The notes below the pieces were generated by a model. It did no database searches, was not told the origin of the DNA, and saw only the letters and a list, made by a program, of their open reading frames with translations. A DNA stretch of 64,000 nt, taken from the NCBI GenBank assembly GCA_013215145.1, contig JABSRP010000015.1, forward strand, positions 160,890-224,889. The letters run 5' to 3'. Positions 7,505-15,784 of this stretch are shown piece after piece (the stretch's first letter is position 1; every line of letters begins with the position of its first letter). The translations under genes were made by a program, and so were the position numbers. This DNA comes from Pseudobacteriovorax sp. (GTDB lineage Bacteria > Bdellovibrionota_B > Oligoflexia > Oligoflexales > Oligoflexaceae).

Positions 7505-9082
7505 ATGAAACCGCTTACCCCCCATTGGGCTGACATCGCAGCTGCCCGTCTGGTTGCTTCAAAACCAGACCAGGAGTCATTTACCGTTGCTAGTGGGATC
7601 ACTCCCTCGGGAACAGTCCATATTGGAAACTTTCGAGAGGTCATCACCGTTGAATTTGTTGCAAAGGCGTTAGAGTCTCTCGGAAAAAAAGTAAGATTCA
7701 TCTACAGTTGGGACGATTTTGATACCCTGAGAAAGGTGCCTAAGAATCTACCTAACCAAGAGATGCTAGCTGAGTACCTGCGACAACCGATTAGTCGAGT
7801 CCCAGATCCTTTCGAAAAGGATGCGAGCTATGCAGATCATAACATCAAAGAGTTTGAGGCTGACTTAAAGCAAATTGGTATTCATCCCGAGTTTATTTAC
7901 CAGCATAAGCAATACAGTTCTGGTGTGTACGCTAAAGACATAATTGTAGCACTCCAGGCAAAAGACAAAATTAAAGATATACTCAACGAGCATCGATCTA
8001 CTCCGCTGGGTGAGGATTGGCTTCCTACGGCGATTTACTGCGAAAAGTGCCAGCGTGATGAGATGGTTTATCAACGGTTCGAAGGGCCGGATTTGTATGC
8101 CTATAAGTGCGCCTCTTGCGGGCATGAGACAAAAACTAAAATTCAGGAAACAAAAAACCTCAAACTAAATTGGCGAACTGACTGGCCTATGCGTTGGGCC
8201 TACGAAAATGTCGATTTTGAGCCTGGTGGGAAGGATCATTCGAGTGATGGGGGCTCATACGACACGGGCAAACGGATTGTGAAGGAGGTGTGGCAAAAAG
8301 ACGCTCCTAATTACCTTCAGTACGATTTCGTTTCGATCAAAGGGGGCACGGGAAAGATGTCGTCCAGTTCCGGTCAGCTCCTTACTTTAAGAGATGCCTT
8401 TGCGGTGTATGATCCGCAGATGGTGCGTTGGATATTTGCTGGTCAGCGCCCTAACACAGACTTTTCCATTGCCTTTGATTTGGATGTGATCAAAGTCCAC
8501 GACGAATTCGACCGGGCAGAACAAGCCGCCTTGGGACCAAAGCCTGAGAAACCAGGAAAGTGGCCTGGCATCAGGCGCGCTTACGAACTTTCGTGTATCG
8601 GTGGTATCCCTGAGAAGCCTCCTTACCGCGCTCCATTTCGCGATCTTTGTAGCCGTCTTCAAATTTGTGGCGAGGACATAGAAAAAACCATCAGTAAATA
8701 TTACAGTGACAAAGTCGTCTCGGAACAGGATCGGGATCTGTTCTTTGATCGAGCTAAAAGAGCTTTGACTTGGTTGGAACTTTACGCTCCGGAGGATTTT
8801 AAATACAAAATTAATGAAACCCCTGTGGAGTTAGATGTGAACGATACTCAAGCCGCCGCATTGTCGGCTTTGAAGGAACTCATTGCCTCCACTGACTTAG
8901 ACGCAATTGCATCGAAAGATCTGAATCAGAAAATTTACGACGAGGTCATCCGAAAAACAGAGATCGATAGTAAAGACTTCTTCCGAACCGTTTACTTGAA
9001 ACTCATTAATCGTGAGCAGGGACCAAGGTTGCCAGGATTTATCAAAGAAATTGGTAGGCCAAAACTAGAGGAGTTACTCTAA
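7505..9082 (+). CDS. lysS: Class I lysyl-tRNA synthetase
   Basis: This cytoplasmic enzyme charges tRNA-Lys. It is the class I (archaeal-type) form, not the class II LysU/LysS of most bacteria. The Rossmann signature HIGN is at residues 39-42 within PSGTVHIGNFREV, and KMSSSSG near residue 285 supplies the KMSKS loop. Two C-x2-C pairs (CEKC and CASC, about residues 180-205) form the zinc ribbon insertion typical of the class. The length of 525 residues is normal. The stop overlaps the start of the following LEA14-like gene by one base. No class II lysS is seen in this window. Confidence 0.96.
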   Translation: MKPLTPHWADIAAARLVASKPDQESFTVASGITPSGTVHIGNFREVITVEFVAKALESLGKKVRFIYSWDDFDTLRKVPKNLPNQEMLAEYLRQPISRVPDPFEKDASYADHNIKEFEADLKQIGIHPEFIYQHKQYSSGVYAKDIIVALQAKDKIKDILNEHRSTPLGEDWLPTAIYCEKCQRDEMVYQRFEGPDLYAYKCASCGHETKTKIQETKNLKLNWRTDWPMRWAYENVDFEPGGKDHSSDGGSYDTGKRIVKEVWQKDAPNYLQYDFVSIKGGTGKMSSSSGQLLTLRDAFAVYDPQMVRWIFAGQRPNTDFSIAFDLDVIKVHDEFDRAEQAALGPKPEKPGKWPGIRRAYELSCIGGIPEKPPYRAPFRDLCSRLQICGEDIEKTISKYYSDKVVSEQDRDLFFDRAKRALTWLELYAPEDFKYKINETPVELDVNDTQAAALSALKELIASTDLDAIASKDLNQKIYDEVIRKTEIDSKDFFRTVYLKLINREQGPRLPGFIKEIGRPKLEELL

Positions 9083-9558
9083 TGTTGCCTCGACGAGTTT
9101 TCAGTGTTCTAATGGTCCTTATACTTTTTTCGTTGCATAGCAGCTGCACTATGATCACAAAGATGATTGCAGAAGAACCAAAAGTCTCTTTGCAAAACGT
9201 CGAAATCAGCAGCATCTCATGGAATGCGATCAAAACGATCTTGGTAGCTGAGGTAGAAAATCCCAATAAGTTTGATTTGGGTTTGAAAAATCTTGTATTT
9301 GATGTTTCCGTGGATGGCGTCGATGTGGGAGATGGTTCTTATGGTGAAGCTTTTTCAGTGCCTGCTGGGGAGAAAGGAACCATAAAAATACCCTTTAATA
9401 TTGACTCAAAATCCGCTTTGAAAATTGCGCAGAAGTTTCTCTCAGGTGGGCAGAATCTTACAGCACGGGTCAAAGGTAAGATGGTCTTTACCACTAAAAT
9501 TGGTGACTATGAAATCGACTTTGATGAGACAAAACCACTGGTCAATAAAAAGATGTAA
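9082..9558 (+). CDS. LEA14/WHy-domain lipoprotein
   Basis: A signal peptide with a lipobox (LFSLHSSC, Cys at about residue 23) precedes a single LEA type 2/WHy beta-sandwich: SLQNVEISSISWNAIKTILV, then VENPNKFDLGLKNLVFDVSVDG and GTIKIPFNIDS. Bacterial members are periplasmic or membrane-anchored proteins linked to stress tolerance, with no known catalytic activity. GAGGAG 8 nt upstream drives the start, which overlaps the lysS stop by one base (TAATG), indicating translational coupling. The pairing with lysS is probably genomic convenience. Confidence 0.85.
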   Translation: MLPRRVFSVLMVLILFSLHSSCTMITKMIAEEPKVSLQNVEISSISWNAIKTILVAEVENPNKFDLGLKNLVFDVSVDGVDVGDGSYGEAFSVPAGEKGTIKIPFNIDSKSALKIAQKFLSGGQNLTARVKGKMVFTTKIGDYEIDFDETKPLVNKKM

Positions 9559-9589
9559 AAAGTCTATCTAACTCTTTTAAGGAGATCCG

Positions 9590-10066
9590 ATGAGTAAAAT
9601 CTACGACTTTAACGTAAACACCATAGATGGCGATCCCGCCACCTTAGAGCCTTTTCGCGGTAAGCTGATGCTCATAGTTAATGTCGCAAGTGAATGTGGA
9701 CTGACTCCCCATTACAAAGGACTTCAAGAATTGTACGAAAAATACAACGATCGCGGTCTTGAGGTCCTTGGATTTCCCTGCAATCAGTTTGGTGCTCAGG
9801 AGCCAGGCAGTGATGAAGAAATCAAAACATTTTGTGAGTTAAAGTACAAAGTGACCTTTCCAATGTACGCGAAAATTGAGGTTAATGGTCCAAACACTCA
9901 TGAGTTATATCAATTTCTTAAATCAGAGAAGCCTGGTGAAGAAAAGGAAGATATTGAGTGGAATTTTGCCAAATTCCTTGTAGGAAAAAACGGAGCCGTG
10001 GCCCAAAGATTTCACCCAAAAATCGAACCTATTGATTTAGAAGCACAGATTGAAGCGCTGCTCTAA
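9590..10066 (+). CDS. Glutathione peroxidase-family thiol peroxidase
   Basis: This 158-residue protein reduces hydrogen peroxide and lipid hydroperoxides. The peroxidatic residue is cysteine, not selenocysteine: NVASECGLT places Cys36. FPCNQFGAQEPG supplies the conserved glutamine region plus a second cysteine, and WNFAKFLV supplies the tryptophan and asparagine. Like most bacterial Cys-type members it is monomeric-sized and probably uses thioredoxin. There is no signal peptide, so it is cytoplasmic. AAGGAG lies 7-8 nt before the ATG. It converges on serS. Confidence 0.93.
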   Translation: MSKIYDFNVNTIDGDPATLEPFRGKLMLIVNVASECGLTPHYKGLQELYEKYNDRGLEVLGFPCNQFGAQEPGSDEEIKTFCELKYKVTFPMYAKIEVNGPNTHELYQFLKSEKPGEEKEDIEWNFAKFLVGKNGAVAQRFHPKIEPIDLEAQIEALL

Positions 10067-10093
10067 CCCATGTTTTTAGAGATATTGAAGATG

Positions 10094-10112
10094 GTGGGGA
10101 TATGGTCCCCAC
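10094..10112. terminator. Hairpin between convergent gpx and serS
   Basis: A 7-bp perfect stem GTGGGGA/TCCCCAC with a 5-nt TATGG loop lies in the 90-bp convergent gap. No T-tract follows on either strand, so it is a weak terminator or an mRNA 3'-end stabiliser. Confidence 0.35.
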
Positions 10113-10156
10113 GTCTAACCATCCGTGTCGATAGTCATACCTTAAAATAACGCAGA

Positions 10157-11434
10157 TTATAAATTCTTGCCGATAACTTCAGCCCCGTTTAAGTAAGGCC
10201 TCAGGGCTACAGGAATTTTGATAGATCCGTCAGCCTGCTGATGATTTTCTAGAAACGGAATCAAAACTCTTGGTGTGGCGATGGCTGTATTGTTCAATGT
10301 ATGGCAAAAATTCTTTTTCTTTTCACCTTTTTGCCGGTACCTAATCTTCAAACGTCTGGCTTGAAAATCATGAAATGTCGAACAACTATGAGTTTCGCTG
10401 TAAGCTTCTCGCGATGGCATCCAGGTTTCGATATCATGCTTTCTGACCTGACCCTGACCGAGGTCGCCCGTGCACACGTAAACGACTCTATAGGGTAACT
10501 CTAAGGCCTGCATGATCTCTTCTGAGTTCTGGAGAAGTTCATCATGTAGTTTGGCTGATCCTTCTTCGCTCGCCTCAGAGATGATCACCTGTTCCACCTT
10601 CTGAAACTGATGAACGCGATAAAGACCGTGTGTATCTTTACCGTATGTACCCGCTTCTCGCCTAAAGCAAGAGCTATGTGCCATGTACCGAATGGGAAGC
10701 GATGAGGCATCAAGAATCTCATCGCTATGATAGGACGCTACAGGGACTTCGGCGGTTCCTACTAGAGCAAGTTCATCCTTTTCTACATAATAGGCTTGGT
10801 CTCTACCATTGGGGAAATACCCTGTTCCTACCATGCAGTCTTCTTTGACTAATACTGGCACTGAAAGTTGGACATAACCTTTTTGATAGAGGACATCTAA
10901 GGTCATGCGAAACAAGGCCGCCTCTAGTCTTGCCCCCTCGCCCTTTAGAAAATATGATCGGCTTCCCGCTAGTTTTACACCACGCTCGACATCAATCCAG
11001 TCATGGAGCTTACCTATCTCCATGTGGTCCTTCGACTTAAAATCAAACTTTGGTGGCGTTCCCCAGGTTTTGACTTCCACATTCTCTTGATCGTCCTTAC
11101 CGACGGGAACATCCTCTCGAGCTGGTGCAGGTACTGCAAGCATCAGGCTATGAAGAGATTCCTCGAGGCTTTTGACTTTCTGAGTCAGGCTATCGAGTTC
11201 TGGTTTGATAGCAGAGACTTCTGCTTTTAAAGCTTCCCGTTCGCTAGGGTCGGCTTTACCAATTTTTTTGGAAACAGAATTTCGTTTGTTTTGCAGATCC
11301 TCGAGTTTAAGTTTTTCAGCTTTTAACTCATCATCAACCCTCAGGAGTTCATCCAAATCCACGTTGAAGTGTTTATTTTTGGCTGCTTCTGCGACAAGTT
11401 CTTTGTTGTCACGGATGAACTTAATATCTAACAT
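10157..11434 (-). CDS. serS: Seryl-tRNA synthetase
   Basis: This class II synthetase charges tRNA-Ser and is needed for selenocysteine precursor charging where used. Residues 1-110 form the antiparallel coiled-coil tRNA arm (LDIKFIRDNKELV, then LEDLQNKRNSVSKKIG). The core includes LVGTAEVPVASYH, then the motif 2 region SSCFRREAGTYGKDTHGLYRVHQF (split here only by family naming), and motif 3 in the C-terminal HTLNNTAIATPRVLIPFLE. The length of 425 residues is standard. AGAGGA stands 5 nt before the ATG. It diverges from dus. Confidence 0.97.
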   Translation of the reverse strand: MLDIKFIRDNKELVAEAAKNKHFNVDLDELLRVDDELKAEKLKLEDLQNKRNSVSKKIGKADPSEREALKAEVSAIKPELDSLTQKVKSLEESLHSLMLAVPAPAREDVPVGKDDQENVEVKTWGTPPKFDFKSKDHMEIGKLHDWIDVERGVKLAGSRSYFLKGEGARLEAALFRMTLDVLYQKGYVQLSVPVLVKEDCMVGTGYFPNGRDQAYYVEKDELALVGTAEVPVASYHSDEILDASSLPIRYMAHSSCFRREAGTYGKDTHGLYRVHQFQKVEQVIISEASEEGSAKLHDELLQNSEEIMQALELPYRVVYVCTGDLGQGQVRKHDIETWMPSREAYSETHSCSTFHDFQARRLKIRYRQKGEKKKNFCHTLNNTAIATPRVLIPFLENHQQADGSIKIPVALRPYLNGAEVIGKNL

Positions 11435-11659
11435 GCTATCCTCTATCTACGGCAAAACGATTCTATTGACGGGTACCATACTTTCGTAAATATTGTCATT
11501 AGTTTATCTGTTTTTTGCGTCTAAATCCTCAAGTCTACAATGAGTTTTTCTTCGAGAATTGCCATCTGGTAAGACTTGGGCAAAAGTGCCTAGACTTAGC
11601 AAGAGAATTACTGTATTTAGGTCCGTCAGCCTGGCTAAATTAACTTTAGGAAATGCTCT

Positions 11660-12766
11660 ATGACACAGGTTTCTTCGAGAACACCGTTTCAAACTTTAAA
11701 CCTACCGAAAACACCTGTAATCCTCGCACCATTGGCTGGTGTTTCGGATCACCCTTTCCGCCGAACCTGCGTGTCTAGAGGGGCTGATTTGACCTATGTA
11801 GAGATGATTTCTGCCACAGCTCTCATCTATAACAGCAAACGAACTATGGACATGCTGGAAAGGCATCGAGATGAAGGCGTCTTGGGAGTTCAGGTTACCG
11901 GTAAGACAGCGGAAGAAGTCGGGAAAGCGGTTAAGATTCTCAGTGAACTATCCTTTGAAACCATTGATATCAATATGGGATGTCCCGTTAAAAAAGTTGT
12001 CAAAACCGGTTGCGGTAGCGGGATTTTGCGTGACGTTAAGCGCGTTTACGAGACCGTTTCTGCCGCTCGAGAGGCTACGGATTGTGTATTGTCTGCCAAG
12101 ATTCGCCTGGGTTGGGATCATAGTTGCATAAACGGTCTTGAAGTGGCCGATGCTATCCAGAGAGGTGGGGCTGATTTTTTAACAGTTCATGGTCGCACTC
12201 GTAATGACGATTATTCTAAACCCGTTAATCTCGATTATATCGCCCAGATCAAACAGTCTGTGACTATCCCAGTTGTAGGGAATGGCAATCTGTTTAATCG
12301 TGCTGATGCAGAGCATATGTTAGCTAGGACCGGAGTGGATGGTCTTATGGTAAGTCGAGGGGCTTTGGGAAACCCTTGGATTTTTCGAGAGATTAAAGGA
12401 GAAGGAGCTACTGTTGATTTAGCAGAATGGGTAGATGTTGTGCGACAGCATTTGCTTTGGCAGCAAAAAGCTTATGGTGATACCAAGACTGCCGCCATCT
12501 GCATGCGCAAGCACTTACTTTGGTACGCAAAAGGCTGGCCTGGAGTCAAGGTACTTCGTGATCGCATGAATGTGGCTGGAACACTTGGAGAGGCTCTGGA
12601 TTTACTGCAGGAGTTTGCCTCATATTTGACTCAAAAAGGTCATAGTGAGCGCTTTGAGGCCATCAATCAAGGTCTTTCGGATCGTTTTCTTTGGGATCCC
12701 AAATTCGAGATGGATCGCAAACTTGATCGGGGTGTTGGTGATGATCGCCTTGAGGAAAGAGCATAG
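11660..12766 (+). CDS. dus: tRNA-dihydrouridine synthase (DusB-like)
   Basis: This FMN enzyme reduces uridines in the tRNA D-loop. The TIM-barrel N-terminus shows PVILAPLAGVSDHPFRR. The catalytic region is INMGCPVKKVVKTGCGSG, with the conserved Cys near residue 111, and the FMN-binding end shows VVGNGNLF then LMVSRGALGNPWIF. A C-terminal helical domain of about 100 residues completes it. The length of 368 residues is somewhat long for the family because of a C-terminal extension after residue 330. A clear terminator follows. Assignment to DusB rather than another subfamily is tentative. Confidence 0.93.
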   Translation: MTQVSSRTPFQTLNLPKTPVILAPLAGVSDHPFRRTCVSRGADLTYVEMISATALIYNSKRTMDMLERHRDEGVLGVQVTGKTAEEVGKAVKILSELSFETIDINMGCPVKKVVKTGCGSGILRDVKRVYETVSAAREATDCVLSAKIRLGWDHSCINGLEVADAIQRGGADFLTVHGRTRNDDYSKPVNLDYIAQIKQSVTIPVVGNGNLFNRADAEHMLARTGVDGLMVSRGALGNPWIFREIKGEGATVDLAEWVDVVRQHLLWQQKAYGDTKTAAICMRKHLLWYAKGWPGVKVLRDRMNVAGTLGEALDLLQEFASYLTQKGHSERFEAINQGLSDRFLWDPKFEMDRKLDRGVGDDRLEERA

Positions 12767-12811
12767 TCCATTTCAAAATAGGGTGGCTTCCGTAGCTGAT
12801 GTTCGATGTGT

Positions 12812-12840
12812 GCTCAGATATCATAGCATCTGAGCTTTTT
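12812..12840 (+). terminator. Rho-independent terminator of dus
   Basis: A perfect 8-bp stem GCTCAGAT/ATCTGAGC with an 8-nt loop is followed directly by TTTTT and a further T-rich stretch, about 46 bp after the dus stop. Confidence 0.85.
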
Positions 12841-12868
12841 CCTTTTAGATCTTTTGACTCTGATTGAA

Positions 12869-13462
12869 CTAGTCAGAGGATGAAGACTCTTCGGTTTGTT
12901 GATCCTCTGAGTTTTCCTCCGTAGATGCATCACTGCTATCTTCAACCACCTCTCCGTCGACGGTAACCTCGGCTGCAGGTTTTTCTTCTTCTTTTTTCAG
13001 AACCTTAAAGGCCTTGATAAATATGGCCGTGAACTCACTTACTTTGCGTCCTTCTTCGTTAGGTTCCGCAGGCATTATGGGAGCTGTTTTTGAGAGATAT
13101 AGGAGACCAGCCACCTCTTGATCCGTAATTGAAGAAATATCTCCTTCTACCTTCGGCTCACCTGTGATTGCGATCTGACACTTTTTACCAACGATGGCTT
13201 GCTTGCCTGGGGCAAAACTAAGATTGAGTTTGGAAAATGATTCGTCGAAAGTAATAGTACCCTCAATTTGCTCGGCAATTCCCTCACATACCAAGGCCGT
13301 CTTCAGGCTTTCCGGGTTTATAAGGGAGAGGTCTTTATAATCAACAGCAACCTCGCTATTCAAACTATTAAAAGTCTTTAAAGTGGTGCTGCCGCGATCA
13401 TTTTTTTCGCAGGCTGTAAACATCGACAACGAGACTACACATGTCCATAGCATCTTCTTCAT
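12869..13462 (-). CDS. Lipoprotein with acidic low-complexity tail, unknown function
   Basis: I do not recognise this family. From the ATG at 13462 the protein begins KKMLWTCVVSLSMFTAC, a signal peptide with a lipobox-like FTAC, so it is predicted to be lipidated. The middle is beta-rich (EQIEGTITFDESFSKLNLSF, then CQIAITGEPKVEGDIS) with two cysteines that may pair. The last 50 residues are almost all Glu, Ser, Asp and Thr and are probably disordered. GGAG 6 nt upstream supports this start over longer in-frame ones. It lies 19 bp downstream of the coiled-coil lipoprotein gene and is probably in the same operon. Confidence 0.75.
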   Translation of the reverse strand: MKKMLWTCVVSLSMFTACEKNDRGSTTLKTFNSLNSEVAVDYKDLSLINPESLKTALVCEGIAEQIEGTITFDESFSKLNLSFAPGKQAIVGKKCQIAITGEPKVEGDISSITDQEVAGLLYLSKTAPIMPAEPNEEGRKVSEFTAIFIKAFKVLKKEEEKPAAEVTVDGEVVEDSSDASTEENSEDQQTEESSSSD

Positions 13463-13481
13463 AGGGAACTCCATACAGCTA

Positions 13482-14507
13482 TTATTCGCAGCTAACTGTG
13501 GCAAGCACAAGTTGCTGGCCCTCTTTGCACTCCATGACACTGGTTTCTGAAACAATGATTTCATCTACTTGCAACGCTTGTTGCTCTTTAAGTTGCTCCA
13601 AAAGGGCTTGTTGTTCAGCTAAAAGAGCTTCTTTTTCTGCAAGAGCTCTTTCGGCTTCTTCACGAATTAAACGTTCACTTTCCGCAACTCTTTTTGCCAG
13701 TTCGAGAGATTGCTGAGCAATATTCGCATCCAGTTCGGCGAGTTGTTGAGCCAACTCTGCGTCTTTCAGCTTTTGCTCAGCTTCTAGCCTTTTTCGCTCG
13801 GCTTCCAGTAGGTTTTTTTCCAGCTCTTTGGCCTCGGCTTCCTTAACTCTAATGGCGTTAATTTGATCTTGAAGCTCTTTCTGGGCTTTTTTGTTATTAA
13901 TTGCCTGCTCCTCTAACAGACGCTTGTTTGCCTCCTTGGCTTTTATCTCCTCGGCAATCTCAGAGGCGATAATACTACTTTGGGGAAGGGCGACAGTCCC
14001 AAAGCGAACTCCAATGCGGTCGAAAACTGGGTTCGCTTCGTCCATTGCGCTTGAATCTGTCGGTAGGATGATGGTCTCCTCAAGAAGGCTTTCGAAATAA
14101 ACGCCCCTTACATCTGCCACCACGATGCTTTTGCAAGAAGCAGTCTTACCGTACATTGTAGCATCAATCTTCAATTCTACTGAAGATGATGTCTCCGACT
14201 GGAAGAATTGAACCGCCTCAGGTGTGATGGCTGGGTTACAAGAAATACTCAGTAGTTTCATATCTGTATCGATTTCGGCTCGATCAGGAAAATTAAGGGG
14301 AACTAATATTTGATAGCCAAATTTTGACAGGGATACGGAATCTTCACCTAAAGCAGATTTAACCTCTGACTGAGGTAAGGCTGCTGCAGCGACAGATTCG
14401 TCTTCTTCCTCTATTTGGATTCCTCGGTTTCCGCTAACTTTACACGCGCTCACGGAAACCATCAGCAAAGTATAAGTTGTTATTGACAGACTACTCAAGC
14501 GTTTCAC
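13482..14507 (-). CDS. Coiled-coil lipoprotein, unknown function
   Basis: From a GTG at 14507 (GAGG 5 nt upstream) the protein starts with KRLSSLSITTYTLLMVSVSAC, a lipoprotein signal with the lipid-bearing cysteine near residue 22. After a globular part of about 170 residues there is a continuous charged helix of about 115 residues rich in Glu, Lys, Ala and Leu (KEANKRLLEEQAINNKKAQ onward to LEQLKEQQALQ) with no proline. This predicts a single long coiled coil that could reach far into the periplasm. The last 15 residues contain two cysteines. It is probably co-transcribed with the acidic-tail lipoprotein downstream. No family is recognised. Confidence 0.75.
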   Translation of the reverse strand: MKRLSSLSITTYTLLMVSVSACKVSGNRGIQIEEEDESVAAAALPQSEVKSALGEDSVSLSKFGYQILVPLNFPDRAEIDTDMKLLSISCNPAITPEAVQFFQSETSSSVELKIDATMYGKTASCKSIVVADVRGVYFESLLEETIILPTDSSAMDEANPVFDRIGVRFGTVALPQSSIIASEIAEEIKAKEANKRLLEEQAINNKKAQKELQDQINAIRVKEAEAKELEKNLLEAERKRLEAEQKLKDAELAQQLAELDANIAQQSLELAKRVAESERLIREEAERALAEKEALLAEQQALLEQLKEQQALQVDEIIVSETSVMECKEGQQLVLATVSCE

Positions 14508-14831
14508 ATCCACCTCAAATCGGTTGTTTAATGAGACCTCAGGGGCCGTATCGGGTCTAGTTGGCAAAAACTTTAAAAAAAAAATTTATTCAAAATTTTT
14601 CAACGGATTATCTTTTTTGGATTAATCCCGTGATAGTCTGCTTGGTGTAAATTTAGTCAAAATGGGTAATTTTAGACCTTTTGCTATTTATTGGATTATA
14701 TTTGAGATTATAGCTACTTACTGTCGATTTACTATCTTGTTGTTTGTCCTGGCTAATTAGCCAAATTGCTTCTTATCGCCTGTGGAATTCTGTGCTAGTC
14801 TCTCCAAACATTTGCTAAGAAGGAGTCTCGG

Positions 14832-15191
14832 ATGGAAACAGTCCTATTTGTAGAAGACTGCGAAGACATTAGAGAGATTTATGAGGCTATTCTGACCGAT
14901 GAAGGCTACTCTGTGATAAAGGCTGAAAATGGTCGTGAAGGGCTGAGATTGTTCCATGAATCAGAGCCAGAGCTGGTTTTGACCGATGTGATGATGCCCT
15001 CATCCACGGGATTGGATATGATCCGTTTGATTCGCAAAAAAGACAAGAATGTTCCTATAATAGCGATTTCAGGTGATCCAGAACATGGAAAGCTTTCCTG
15101 TGGCGTCGGAGCTAACTCCTTTATAGAAAAGCCTTTTTCTTCTGCTCATCTGATAAAAAAAGTAGCCGGGCACCTAAACGGCTCAGGATAA
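14832..15191 (+). CDS. Single-domain response regulator (CheY-like)
   Basis: A stand-alone receiver domain of 119 residues with all key residues: the acidic pocket VEDCED near residue 9, the phosphoacceptor Asp in VLTDVMMPSSTG near residue 54, Ser in AISGD near 82 and Lys in IEKPFSS near 104. There is no output domain, so it must act by protein contact, as CheY or Spo0F do. No histidine kinase is adjacent. The STAS/zinc-ribbon gene 75 bp downstream and the convergent Sel1/receiver gene make a small signalling island. GAAGGAG lies about 6 nt before the ATG. Confidence 0.93.
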   Translation: METVLFVEDCEDIREIYEAILTDEGYSVIKAENGREGLRLFHESEPELVLTDVMMPSSTGLDMIRLIRKKDKNVPIIAISGDPEHGKLSCGVGANSFIEKPFSSAHLIKKVAGHLNGSG

Positions 15192-15266
15192 TTTGAGTTT
15201 TACCGATACCCATTCTGTAAGTTAGAGACATTCTGCTTGGTCAGACGAGTCGTACAGGATGGGAAC

Positions 15267-15740
15267 ATGAGTCGCTACGAAGTCAAATGGTTGGACGAAA
15301 ACGCTGTCATCATCAAAGGCACGATCGACGAAAATTTTGTGTTCGACGATGAGGTCGCAAAATTTAAAGATTCAGTAACGATTGATCTCCAAGGAGTCGA
15401 TCGGATCAACAGCTGCGGTGTGAGAGAGTGGGTCAAAGCCATTATGAAGACTGAAGCGCATTTGGTTTTCAAAAACTGCTCATCTGTCATTGTTTCTCAG
15501 TTCTCTATGATCCCAGAGTTTCTTGGTAAAAACGGAAAAGTCGAGTCCTTTGAAACTCAGTTTATTTGCGAACACTGTGGACATGAAGAGGCTAAAGTAC
15601 TTCAAGTTGGCAAAGATATCCAACCTGGGCAAGAACTTTATGAAGACGGACCTGAAGTCACCTGCCCTGAGTGTGGCGAAACTATGGAATGTGACCATAA
15701 CCCAGAGCTGTATTTTTCGTTTCTATCAGACGCCTCTTAA
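15267..15740 (+). CDS. STAS-like domain fused to a zinc ribbon
   Basis: The first 100 residues resemble STAS/anti-anti-sigma domains: alternating strands, then SVTIDLQGVDRINSCGVREW, in which the SCGVREW segment replaces the usual phosphorylatable DSS/G region. The last 50 residues carry two C-x2-C pairs (FICEHCGHE and TCPECGET) spaced by about 35 residues, a zinc ribbon. The combination is not one I can name; it suggests a partner-switch regulator with a protein- or nucleic-acid-binding ribbon. The start at 15267 has AGGA 8 nt upstream. It lies downstream of the CheY-like gene in the same orientation. Confidence 0.75.
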   Translation: MSRYEVKWLDENAVIIKGTIDENFVFDDEVAKFKDSVTIDLQGVDRINSCGVREWVKAIMKTEAHLVFKNCSSVIVSQFSMIPEFLGKNGKVESFETQFICEHCGHEEAKVLQVGKDIQPGQELYEDGPEVTCPECGETMECDHNPELYFSFLSDAS

Positions 15741-15757
15741 ACGAGATACTTTAGTAC

Positions 15758-15783
15758 CCCTAATAGTCATGGCTGATTGGGGG
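15758..15783. terminator. Hairpin between convergent genes
   Basis: CCCC-T-AAT pairs with ATT-GGGG (one bulged T) across an 11-nt loop in the 44-bp convergent gap. There is no strong T-tract, so the call is weak. Confidence 0.3.
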
Positions 15784-15784
15784 T

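Noticed and set aside
13463..13564. N-terminal extension of the acidic-tail lipoprotein
   Set aside because: The extension overlaps the end of the upstream coiled-coil gene and would bury the lipoprotein signal; the ATG at 13462 has a proper GGAG.
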